Assembly: GCF_039537705.1 (NCBI RefSeq)
Contig: NZ_BAABBA010000005.1
Span: 182,099 to 246,098, forward strand
Length of the DNA stretch: 64,000 nucleotides
From: Georgenia daeguensis
GTDB lineage: Bacteria; Actinomycetota; Actinomycetes; Actinomycetales; Actinomycetaceae
Reading direction: 5' to 3'
Shown: piece after piece, positions 43,714 through 50,844 of the stretch
How positions within the stretch are numbered: position 1 is the stretch's first letter
How the letters are laid out: every line of letters starts with the position of its first letter
The notes under the pieces: generated by a model
What the model was told of the DNA's origin: nothing
The model's database searches: none
Seen by the model: the letters and a program-made list of their open reading frames with translations, nothing else
Position numbers and translations under genes: made by a program

Positions 43714-43731
43714 GGTCCGGCAGGGACCGGG

Positions 43732-44073
43732 TCAGCTGGTGGCCTTCTCGTAGGCCTCGCGGATCTCCGCGGAGATCCGGCCGCGCTCGGAGACCTCGTA
43801 GCCGTTCTCGCGGGCCCAGTCGCGGATGCGGCCCGCGTCCGAGGAGGAGGAACGGGCGGCGGTGCCGCCGGTCGAGCGCCGCGCGGGCGCGCGCCGCCCG
43901 CCGGCCCGGCGCGCGTGCCCCTTCCACTCGGCGAAGGACTCGCGCAGAGCCTTGGCGTGGGCGTCGGAGAGGTCGATCTCGTAGGTCACGCCGTCAATTG
44001 CGAATGTGACGGTCTCGTCCGCGGGAGAGCCGTCGATATCGTCGATGAGCTGGACTTGCATCTTCTGCACCAT
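43732..44073 (-). CDS. lsr2: Histone-like nucleoid-associated protein Lsr2
   Basis: The 113-residue protein has an N-terminal dimerisation domain (MQVQLIDDIDG, GVTYEIDLSDAHA), a basic linker, and a C-terminal AT-hook-like DNA-binding domain ending with WARENGYEVSERGRIS, where RGR enters the minor groove. Lsr2 silences AT-rich foreign DNA in actinobacteria. The end of the gene's N-terminal coding part and its upstream region (about 43990-44216) are visibly less GC-rich than the surroundings, which fits self-regulation. Confidence 0.96.
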   Translation of the reverse strand: MVQKMQVQLIDDIDGSPADETVTFAIDGVTYEIDLSDAHAKALRESFAEWKGHARRAGGRRAPARRSTGGTAARSSSSDAGRIRDWARENGYEVSERGRISAEIREAYEKATS

Positions 44074-44216
44074 GGCGGGTTCTTTCTCGTCGTCAATCGT
44101 GAGAACAGGAGAACACCCCTGAGAGTGATACGCGTGTCGATCACCTGATGCGCGAGCGTAATTCTTTTGACGAGGAATGTCACGCCAACGGGCGCGTGCT
44201 GTGGAAGAAGATGTAA

Positions 44217-44378
44217 TCAGGCGCGCGGGGCCTGTTCCGGGCCTTTCCGAAGCGACTCGTCCTCGAGCCTGCGGATCGCCTCGCGCTCGTTACGGTCGGC
44301 GTTCACGAAGGCGCGGATCACGAGGTAGAACAGCAGCCCGGTACCGACCGAGGGGATGAGCGCGACGAGATAGTCCAC
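44217..44378 (-). CDS. Small single-pass membrane protein
   Basis: The 53-residue protein begins with a hydrophobic helix (LIPSVGTGLLFYLVIRAF) followed by a charged cytoplasmic tail (NADRNEREAIRRLEDE). Similar small proteins are common in actinobacteria near lsr2 and lack a known function. The GTG start at 44378 is fixed by a TACACT hexamer six bases upstream. Confidence 0.7.
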   Translation of the reverse strand: MDYLVALIPSVGTGLLFYLVIRAFVNADRNEREAIRRLEDESLRKGPEQAPRA

Positions 44379-44384
44379 CTCTCG

Positions 44385-44390
44385 AGTGTA
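44385..44390 (-). promoter_or_regulatory. Leaderless-type -10 hexamer TACACT
   Basis: Minus-strand TACACT, six bases, then GTG at 44378. Confidence 0.55.
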
Positions 44391-44853
44391 CGGCGAGCAC
44401 CCCGAACCCCGGCAATCTCGCGCGGGAGCGATCGCACCCGGATCCGCGCCAGGCCGCACTGGCACGGGGAGCCGAAGCACCGGCGCCGCCGCCCGGCCCA
44501 CCGACGCGGCACGAGCCGCCCGCGGCCGACAAGCCCGCCCATCGTCCGGCGGTCCGGGGCACGCACCCGCCCGGACCCGGAAAGCGCACACCCGCACGAA
44601 TTCACCGTGGGCGCAATCCGGGGACCGAGTATGGGAACAATTTCACACCGTAGCGGCCGAAATTGGAGCGGACTCCCGGCGCAGGAAGTGCCGTCACGGC
44701 ATAGCCGCACGGCGACATTGCCGCCCGCACGGCACGGCCGGAGATTTTGCGACGGTAAATCCCCGCACCTCGGGCCCGGGGAGCAACGTCGCCCGGCCGG
44801 GAATGACGGACGGCCCGGTCCGACTGGGCGTCATGACCGGGCCGCCGGAGCGG
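44391..44853. other. Gene-free interval next to tRNA-Thr
   Basis: I see no credible coding region, repeat, integrase trace or attachment duplication here. The part from about 44590 to 44760 is richer in A and T than the rest of the window (for example ACAATTTCACACC and GAGATTTTGCGACGGTAAATCC), and may be remnant DNA or an unrecognised RNA region. Confidence 0.5.
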
Positions 44854-44926
44854 AGCCGCCTGTGGGAATCGAACCCACGACCTATTCATTACGAGTGAAT
44901 CGCTCTGCCGACTGAGCTAAGGCGGC
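44854..44926 (-). tRNA. tRNA-Thr (anticodon CGU)
   Basis: Cloverleaf with acceptor GCCGCCT/AGGCGGC, anticodon stem ATTCA/TGAAT around loop CTCGTAA, and T-stem GTGGG/CCCAC. The acceptor stem is identical to that of the UGU isoacceptor at 23641, but CCA is not encoded (the bases after the discriminator read CCG). Confidence 0.95.
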
Positions 44927-45036
44927 GTGCGCGTCGAGGATCGCCCGACGCAGCGCGGACCACTGTACCGGGAGCGTGGCGCCTGGAACAAAACGGTCCG
45001 GCCAGGTGTGCGCGGCATCACTCGCCGCACCGCAGC

Positions 45037-46587
45037 TCAGCAGGTGAGGCCCTCCTGCGGGACCGTCCCGTCGATGAGGAAGTCGTCGACCGCGCGGACG
45101 ACGCACTCGTTGGACCGACCATAGGCGGTGTGCCCCTCCCCCTCGTACGTGACGAGGAAGCCGCTCTCCAGCTGCTCGGCCAGGCTGACGCTCCACTCGT
45201 ACGGCGTCGCCGGATCGCCCGTGGTGCCCACCACCATGATCGGGGCCGAGCCCTCGGCCGTGATCGGCCCCCGCTCGGCGTCGCCCTCGACCGGCCACTG
45301 GTCGCACAGCATGTCGCCGTAGCCCATCGCCGGGCCGAACGTCGGCGCGGCGGCCTCGAGCTCCTCCGCCTGCTGCTGCCACTGCGCCGGATCGCCGGTG
45401 GCCGGGAAGTCCAGGCAGTTGACCGCCCAGTTCGCCTCGGTGGAGTTCTTCGGGTAGGTCCCGTCCTCCTCGCGCCCGGCCATGAGGTCGGCCAGGAACA
45501 GCAGCTGCGAGCCGTCGCGCTCGTTGATCGCCTGGTCGAGCGCCGCGGAGAGGACGAACCAGCTGGCGCTGTCGTACAGCGGAGTGATGACGCCCGAGAA
45601 GGCGAGAGAGGCCGTCAGCTCACGGCCGGTGGCCGTGGGCAGCGGGGTGTCCCCCACCATGTCGAACAGGGTCTGCACCTGCCGGACACCGTCGTCGACC
45701 GAGCCGGTCAGCGGGCAGTCCGGCCCGCCGAGGCAGTCCTCGACGTAGGCGCGCAGCGCCTCCTCGAACCCGACGGCCTGGGCCAACGTCGTCTCGTGCG
45801 AGCTGAGGGAGGGATCCATCGCTCCGTCGAGGACAAGGTTCCCGGTGTTCTGCGGGAACAACTCGGCGTAGGTCGCGCCCAGGAACGTGCCGTAGGAGTA
45901 CCCGAGGTAGTCCAGCTTCTCCTCGCCCAGCACGGCGCGCAGGATGTCCATGTCCCGCGCCGCGGACTCGGTGTCGACGTGCCCGATCAGCTCACCGGTG
46001 CTGGCGACGCACCCGTCCGCGATGAGCTTCGCGTCCGCCCGGTAGGCGTCGAGGCCCTCCGTGGTCTCGGTGTCGTGGTCGGCGCTGCGGATGCGGTCGA
46101 GCTCGGCGTCGCTGACGCAGTCCACCGGCGTCGAGGCCCCGACGCCGCGGGGGTCGAAGCCGACCACGTCGTACGCCGCGCGCAGGTCCTCGCTGAACAT
46201 CGTGGGGACGGCGTCCATGAGGTCCAGGCCGGAGCTGCCGGGCCCGCCGGGGTTAATCAGGAGCGAGCCGACCCGGGCATCGGGCTCGGCGCTGGCCAGC
46301 CGCTTGACCGCGAGGGTGATCCGTTCGCCGTCGGGCTCGTCGTAGCTCAGCGGCACGGCGACCTCGGCACACTCGAAGTCCCCGCACGCGTCCCAGGCGA
46401 CCCGCTGGCCGTAGTAGGCCTGCAGCTCGTCCGTCGACGGGGTGGTGGTCCCCTCGGCCGAGGCGGTCGGCGAGGAGTCGGTCGACCCGGCGTCCGGGAC
46501 GCGCTCGAGGGGCTCGGGGGTGCAGGCGGTGAGCGTCAGGGCGGCGGCGAGCACGCCGAGGACGGCGGCGCGTACGGAACGTGGCAC
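45037..46587 (-). CDS. Secreted alpha/beta-hydrolase lipoprotein, tripeptidyl aminopeptidase-like
   Basis: The 516-residue precursor has a lipobox (LTLTAC, Cys ~22) and a Ser/Thr-rich spacer. The catalytic region matches the TAP/SlpE family: LLINPGGPGSSGLD oxyanion loop, DPRGVGAS, nucleophile GYSYGTFLG, Asp in TTGDPATPYEW, His in YEGEGHTAYG, with the TAP-type C-terminal domain. Such enzymes trim peptides at the cell surface. GTG start six bases after a TAGCGT hexamer. Confidence 0.9.
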   Translation of the reverse strand: MPRSVRAAVLGVLAAALTLTACTPEPLERVPDAGSTDSSPTASAEGTTTPSTDELQAYYGQRVAWDACGDFECAEVAVPLSYDEPDGERITLAVKRLASAEPDARVGSLLINPGGPGSSGLDLMDAVPTMFSEDLRAAYDVVGFDPRGVGASTPVDCVSDAELDRIRSADHDTETTEGLDAYRADAKLIADGCVASTGELIGHVDTESAARDMDILRAVLGEEKLDYLGYSYGTFLGATYAELFPQNTGNLVLDGAMDPSLSSHETTLAQAVGFEEALRAYVEDCLGGPDCPLTGSVDDGVRQVQTLFDMVGDTPLPTATGRELTASLAFSGVITPLYDSASWFVLSAALDQAINERDGSQLLFLADLMAGREEDGTYPKNSTEANWAVNCLDFPATGDPAQWQQQAEELEAAAPTFGPAMGYGDMLCDQWPVEGDAERGPITAEGSAPIMVVGTTGDPATPYEWSVSLAEQLESGFLVTYEGEGHTAYGRSNECVVRAVDDFLIDGTVPQEGLTC

Positions 46588-46593
46588 GCGCTC

Positions 46594-46599
46594 ACGCTA
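46594..46599 (-). promoter_or_regulatory. Leaderless-type -10 hexamer TAGCGT
   Basis: Minus-strand TAGCGT, six bases, then GTG at 46587. Confidence 0.6.
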
Positions 46600-46632
46600 C
46601 CTGGCGCCGGGGACCGCCAGCCGCGGGTCCTG

Positions 46633-47805
46633 TCATCCCTGGGGACGCAGGGCCACCATCATCGCCTCGACGGCCAGGAGCGGCGCCACGTTCGCGGCGA
46701 GCCGCTCCCGGGCCACCCCCACCGCGTCCATGCGCCGCACCGTCTGCTCGGGCGTGGAGCCGCCCGCCAGGGCGCGCACCTCTGCGCCGAGGTCGGTGTT
46801 GATCAGCTCGACGTCGGCCCCGAGCTGGACGACGAGCACGTCACGGTAGAGGGAGAGCAGGTCCACCATCGCCCGGTCGAGCACGTCGCGCTGGGCGCGG
46901 GTGGCCCGCCGCTTCTGGTCCTCCTCGAGCTGCTTGACCTGCCCGCGCAGCGCGGGCGGGAGCCGGGTGCCGGCCTCGGCGCCGAGGTTGCGCAGCAGCT
47001 CGGCCTTCTCGGCGGCGTCGCGCTCCTCCGTGGCGGCCTTGGCGTCGGCGGCCGCGGTGTCGATGAGGTCGGCCGCGGCCAGGACCGCGTCGCCCACCCC
47101 GCGGATGCCGGCGGGGACGGCCAGCAGGCGGCGGCGCCGGGCGCGGGCCTCCGGGTCACGGGCGAGCCGGCGGGCCAGGCCGACGTGGGACTGGGCGGCC
47201 CGCGCGGCGGCCAGCGCCACGTCCGGGTCCAGGCCGTCGCGGCGCACGAGCAGGTCGGCCACCGCCCGGGGGTCCGGGACGCGCAGGTGCACGGCGCGGC
47301 AGCGCGAGCGGATCGTGGTCAGCACGTCCTCCGGGCTGGGCGCGCACAGCAGCCACACCGTCCGCGGCGGCGGCTCCTCCACGGCCTTGAGAAGCACGTT
47401 GGACGTGCGCTCGACCATGCGGTCAGCGTCCTCCATGAGCATGACCCGCCACCGCCCCTGGGACGGCGCGCGCTGCGCCTGGGAGATCAGCGGCCGGATC
47501 TCCTCGATCGCGAAGATGACCTTCTCCGTGCCGATGAGGGTGACGTCCGCGTGGGTCCCGGCCAGCGCCGTCGTGCACCCGTGGCAGTGCCCGCAGCCCG
47601 GCTCCGCCGGGTCGGTGCACTGCAGGGCGGCCGCGAAGGCGCGGGCCGCCACCGAGCGCCCGGAGCCGGGCGGCCCCGTGATGAGCCACGCGTGCGTCAT
47701 GGCGCGGGCGGCGGCGTCGCCGTCGGCCTGGCGCGAGGCGAGGACGGCGCCGCGCAGCGTGGCGACCACCTCGTCCTGCCCGACCACCTCGTCCCAGACG
47801 CTCAT
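46633..47805 (-). CDS. holB: DNA polymerase III subunit delta'
   Basis: This 390-residue clamp-loader subunit has a P-loop reading GPPGSGRS (Lys replaced by Arg, as expected for the non-hydrolysing delta'), a zinc module with four Cys (CTDPAEPGCGHCHGC), an EDADRM block, and the SRC motif (TTIRSRCRAVHL) that supplies the arginine finger. The ATG overlaps the tmk stop by 4 nt. Confidence 0.94.
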   Translation of the reverse strand: MSVWDEVVGQDEVVATLRGAVLASRQADGDAAARAMTHAWLITGPPGSGRSVAARAFAAALQCTDPAEPGCGHCHGCTTALAGTHADVTLIGTEKVIFAIEEIRPLISQAQRAPSQGRWRVMLMEDADRMVERTSNVLLKAVEEPPPRTVWLLCAPSPEDVLTTIRSRCRAVHLRVPDPRAVADLLVRRDGLDPDVALAAARAAQSHVGLARRLARDPEARARRRRLLAVPAGIRGVGDAVLAAADLIDTAAADAKAATEERDAAEKAELLRNLGAEAGTRLPPALRGQVKQLEEDQKRRATRAQRDVLDRAMVDLLSLYRDVLVVQLGADVELINTDLGAEVRALAGGSTPEQTVRRMDAVGVARERLAANVAPLLAVEAMMVALRPQG

Positions 47806-48494
47806 CGTGAGCCCTGCGGGGAGGTCGCGGCGGCGGGCGCCGGCAGCAGCGGCGCGAGGCGGGCGCGCACGGCGGCGTGGATCTCCTCGGGCGGCGCGGC
47901 CGCGTCGAGCACCAGGAAGCGGCCCGGCTCGGCCCGGGCGAGCGCGAGGAAGTGCTCCCGCACCCGGGTGTGGAACTCGAGGGACTCGCGCTCGAGGCGG
48001 TCCGGGGCGCCGGTGCGCCGCCGGGCCGCGGCGGACGGGTCGAGATCGAGCAGGACGGTGAGGTCCGGCAGCAGCCCCTCGGTCGCCCACAGGGACAGCG
48101 CGCGGATCTCGTCGTCGCCCAGCTCGCGGGCAGCGCCCTGGTAGGCGACGGAGGAGTCGAGGTACCGGTCCGTGACCACGACGGCGCCGCGGGCGAGCGC
48201 CGGCCGCACGAGCCGGTGGACGTGGTGGGCGCGGTCGGTGGCGTAGAGCAGCGCCTCGGTGCGCGGGTCGAGGTCCTCGCCGTGCAGGACGGCGTCGCGC
48301 AGCACCTGGCCGAGGGCCGTCCCGCCGGGCTCGCGGGTGAGGACCACCTCGTGCCCGAGCCCGCCGAGCCACCCGCCGAGCAGGTCGCGCTGCGTCGTCT
48401 TCCCGGCGCCGTCGCCGCCCTCGAACGAGACGAAGCACCCCCGGTGGGCGAGGTCGGCGGCGGGCGGGACGGCGTTCGGGACCTCGGGGCTCAC
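47802..48494 (-). CDS. tmk: Thymidylate kinase
   Basis: This 230-residue enzyme phosphorylates dTMP. P-loop FEGGDGAGKTTQ, REPGGTALG, DRYLDSSVAYQG, then a LID region with basic residues (ARRRTGAPDRLE). GTG at 48494 is six bases after a TACCCT hexamer, giving ~20 residues before the P-loop strand. The tmk-holB pair is the usual order. Confidence 0.95.
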   Translation of the reverse strand: MSPEVPNAVPPAADLAHRGCFVSFEGGDGAGKTTQRDLLGGWLGGLGHEVVLTREPGGTALGQVLRDAVLHGEDLDPRTEALLYATDRAHHVHRLVRPALARGAVVVTDRYLDSSVAYQGAARELGDDEIRALSLWATEGLLPDLTVLLDLDPSAAARRRTGAPDRLERESLEFHTRVREHFLALARAEPGRFLVLDAAAPPEEIHAAVRARLAPLLPAPAAATSPQGSR

Positions 48495-48500
48495 CGGGCC

Positions 48501-48506
48501 AGGGTA
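48501..48506 (-). promoter_or_regulatory. Leaderless-type -10 hexamer TACCCT for tmk-holB
   Basis: Minus-strand TACCCT, six bases, then GTG at 48494. Confidence 0.6.
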
Positions 48507-48617
48507 GCCGCGCACGCCCGCACGCTCCGCCGTCGTCCCCACCGGCGCCGGCCGTTCCGCCCGCCCCTGGCGGCCGCGCGTGCCAGAGTGAGGGCCCCGG
48601 CCGTGAGGGGGCTGACG

Positions 48618-49478
48618 ATGCACAGGGTCGACGTCGACGGGCTCGCGATCGCGTACGAGCGGGTGGGCGAGGGGCCGCCGCTCGTCCTCCTGCACGGGTT
48701 CGTCGGGGACGCGCGCAGCACGTGGCGCCGCCAGCTCGAGGCCCTCGCCGACGAGTTCACCGTGGTGGCCTGGGACGCTCCCGGCGCGGGCCGGTCCGAC
48801 GACCCGCCCGAGGGGTTCGGCATGGCCGGCTACGCGGACGCGCTGGCCGGCCTCCTCGACCGGCTGGGCCTGCACCGGCCGCACGTGGCGGGCGTGTCCT
48901 TCGGCGGGGCACTGGCCCTCGCCCTGCTCGGGCGTCACCCCGCGACGCCGGCCACCCTGGTCCTCGTGAACGCCTACGCCGGCTGGGTGGGGTCGCTGCC
49001 CGCCGAGGTGGCGCGCCGGCGGCTGGAGGACTCGCTCGCGCTGGCGGACTCCGGCGGCGAGGAGCTCGCCGCGGCGCTGGTGCCCACGATGTTCGCGCCC
49101 GGCACGCCGCGTGCGGCGGTCGAGGAGTTCGCCGCGGCGGTGCGGGCCTTCCACCCGGACGGGTTCCGTGCCATGGCCCGGGCCTCGGCCACGGACCTGC
49201 GGGAGGTCCTGCCCCGCGTGCGGGTGCCGACGCTGGTGGTGAACGGGGAGCGGGACACGCGGGCGCCGCGCGCCGTCGCCGACCACCTGCACGCCTCGAT
49301 CGCCGGCTCGACGCTCACCGTGCTGCCCGGCGCCGGGCACCTTTGCCAGATCGAGGCACCGGTGGCCTTCAACCGTGCCGTCCGGACCTTCCTCCGCTCC
49401 GTCGGTCAGCGCGGGGGGACGTCCGGCTCCGGGACCGCCTCCACGGCGGGGTCGACGCCCGTGAGCTCGCCCGGGTAG
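48618..49478 (+). CDS. Alpha/beta-fold hydrolase
   Basis: The 286-residue protein shows the HGFVG oxyanion region near 26, nucleophile elbow GVSFGG, acid residue in VNGERDTRAP, and catalytic His in PGAGHL. It is cytosolic and its substrate is unknown. The last ~24 codons overlap the 3' end of the convergent Gfo/Idh gene (49406-49478), and this Ser/Gly/Thr-rich tail lies beyond the normal fold. Confidence 0.87.
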   Translation: MHRVDVDGLAIAYERVGEGPPLVLLHGFVGDARSTWRRQLEALADEFTVVAWDAPGAGRSDDPPEGFGMAGYADALAGLLDRLGLHRPHVAGVSFGGALALALLGRHPATPATLVLVNAYAGWVGSLPAEVARRRLEDSLALADSGGEELAAALVPTMFAPGTPRAAVEEFAAAVRAFHPDGFRAMARASATDLREVLPRVRVPTLVVNGERDTRAPRAVADHLHASIAGSTLTVLPGAGHLCQIEAPVAFNRAVRTFLRSVGQRGGTSGSGTASTAGSTPVSSPG

Positions 49479-50506
49479 ACGACGCCGAGCTGGCGGCGCA
49501 CCTCGTCGAGGGTCGCCATGACCTCGAGCGTCGCGCTCCACGGCATGACGTCGGACTGCTGGCGCCCCTGAGCCACGCACCGCGCGACCTCCGCCGCCTC
49601 GTGCTGGAAGCCGCCGCGGTCGGCACCCTCGGGCGGCCAGCTCCACGCCCGCCCCGAGAACGGGGTGACCGTGAAGCCGCTCGTGCCGTAGAACGGCGCG
49701 GCGACGTCCAGGCGTCCCTCCGTGCCGATCACCGAGGCCGTCGTGGGGCTGCGGGCCCACATGTTCGCGGTGCACACGGCGACGGCGCGCGCGTGCTCCC
49801 CCGCGTAGGTGAGGGTCACCGCCTCGTGCGCGTCCACGCCGAGGTCCGTCAGCACACCGGCGGCGTGCACGCCCGCGGGGGCGCCGAGGAGGCTGTGCGC
49901 GAAGGAGATCGGGTACACCCCCAGGTCCAGCAGCGCCCCGCCGGCCAGCTCGGGGGCGTAGAGGCGCTCCACGAGGTCCAGGCGCTGCCCGTGGTCCGCG
50001 TGCACGGCGAGCACCTCCCCCAGCGCGCCGGAGGCGACCACCTCGCGCAGGGCGACCATGTGCGGCAGGAACCGCGTCCACATCGCCTCCATCGCGAACA
50101 GGCCGAGATCGCCCGCGGTGGCGAGGACCTCCTTCGCCTCCGCGGCGTTGCGGGTGAAGGCCTTCTCCACCAGCACGTGCTTGCCCGCCGCGAGCGCGAG
50201 CATGGCGTGGGCGTGGTGGTGGCTGTGCGGCGTGGCGACGTAGACGACGTCGACCTCCGGGTCCGCCACCAGCGCGGCGTACCCGCCGTAGGCGCGGTCG
50301 ACACCGTGCTCGGCAGCGAACGTGGCGGCCTTCATCGCGTCCCGGGACCCGACGGCGACCACCCGCTGCGCGCTGCGGGCCGGGACCTCGCGCGCGAACC
50401 GGGCGGCGATGCCGCCGGCGCCGAGGATCCCCCAGCGCAGCGGCGGGGCGTGGCGCGGGTCCGGCGGTGCGGCCAGCGGGGGCGGCGCCGCCGTCGACGA
50501 GGTCAT
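49406..50506 (-). CDS. Gfo/Idh/MocA-family NAD(P)-dependent oxidoreductase
   Basis: The 366-residue protein has a Rossmann motif GILGAGGIAARFA, VYVATPHSHHHAHA, and LVEKAFT in place of the common EKP block, so the usual Pro is Ala. The C-terminal domain begins with the helix after AMWTRFLPHM, as in dihydrodiol/glucose-fructose oxidoreductase-like members. It probably oxidises or reduces a sugar derivative. ATG at 50506 lies 7 nt after a TAGATT hexamer. Confidence 0.88.
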   Translation of the reverse strand: MTSSTAAPPPLAAPPDPRHAPPLRWGILGAGGIAARFAREVPARSAQRVVAVGSRDAMKAATFAAEHGVDRAYGGYAALVADPEVDVVYVATPHSHHHAHAMLALAAGKHVLVEKAFTRNAAEAKEVLATAGDLGLFAMEAMWTRFLPHMVALREVVASGALGEVLAVHADHGQRLDLVERLYAPELAGGALLDLGVYPISFAHSLLGAPAGVHAAGVLTDLGVDAHEAVTLTYAGEHARAVAVCTANMWARSPTTASVIGTEGRLDVAAPFYGTSGFTVTPFSGRAWSWPPEGADRGGFQHEAAEVARCVAQGRQQSDVMPWSATLEVMATLDEVRRQLGVVYPGELTGVDPAVEAVPEPDVPPR

Positions 50507-50513
50507 GGCAGCA

Positions 50514-50519
50514 AATCTA
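50514..50519 (-). promoter_or_regulatory. Leaderless-type -10 hexamer TAGATT overlapping an upstream stop codon
   Basis: TAGATT contains the TAG stop of the gene at 50517-50798 and lies seven bases from the ATG at 50506. Confidence 0.5.
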
Positions 50520-50798
50520 CGGTCCGACGGCGAGGGTGAGGTCCCCGCCGGAGGCGCGGGCCTCGACGGTGACCGTGCCGCCCGGCCCCAGCTCCACCAC
50601 GGTCGACGCCGTCCGGGCGCCGTCGCGGACGGTCAGCTCGTGGCTGCCCGGCGCGACCGCCAGCCGCAGCACGCGTCCGGCCCGGGCGTCGTGGACGTCG
50701 CCGTCGAGGACGACGCTGGGCGCGCGGAAGGCGTGGCGCAGGCGGCCGAGGAAGCTGGCGGCCAGCACCCGGACCTGCAGGGTCGCGGCAACGGTCAC
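50517..50798 (-). CDS. Small beta-rich protein, unknown
   Basis: The 93-residue protein looks like a single beta-sandwich, with VVLDGDVHDARAGRVLRLAVAPGSHELTV (seen in parts) resembling PEGA-type repeats, which decorate surface or signalling proteins. There is no signal peptide. GTG start with a CAGGAT hexamer six bases upstream. It lies between topA and the Gfo/Idh gene on the same strand. Confidence 0.6.
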   Translation of the reverse strand: MTVAATLQVRVLAASFLGRLRHAFRAPSVVLDGDVHDARAGRVLRLAVAPGSHELTVRDGARTASTVVELGPGGTVTVEARASGGDLTLAVGP

Positions 50799-50804
50799 GG
50801 GCCG

Positions 50805-50810
50805 ATCCTG
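50805..50810 (-). promoter_or_regulatory. Possible leaderless-type -10 hexamer CAGGAT
   Basis: Minus-strand CAGGAT, six bases, then GTG at 50798. The first base differs from the TANNNT consensus. Confidence 0.35.
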
Positions 50811-50844
50811 CCAGGGCCGGCCCGCCCCCGCGCGCCGCAGCCGC

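Noticed and set aside
44391..44853. Attachment-site duplication beside tRNA-Thr
   Set aside because: I found no repeat of the tRNA 3' end in the interval and no integrase. The similarity to the other tRNA-Thr is ordinary paralogy.
45130..48144. A 1004-codon open frame opposite the peptidase, holB and tmk genes
   Set aside because: All three minus-strand genes are recognised by motifs. The plus frame has only compositional content.
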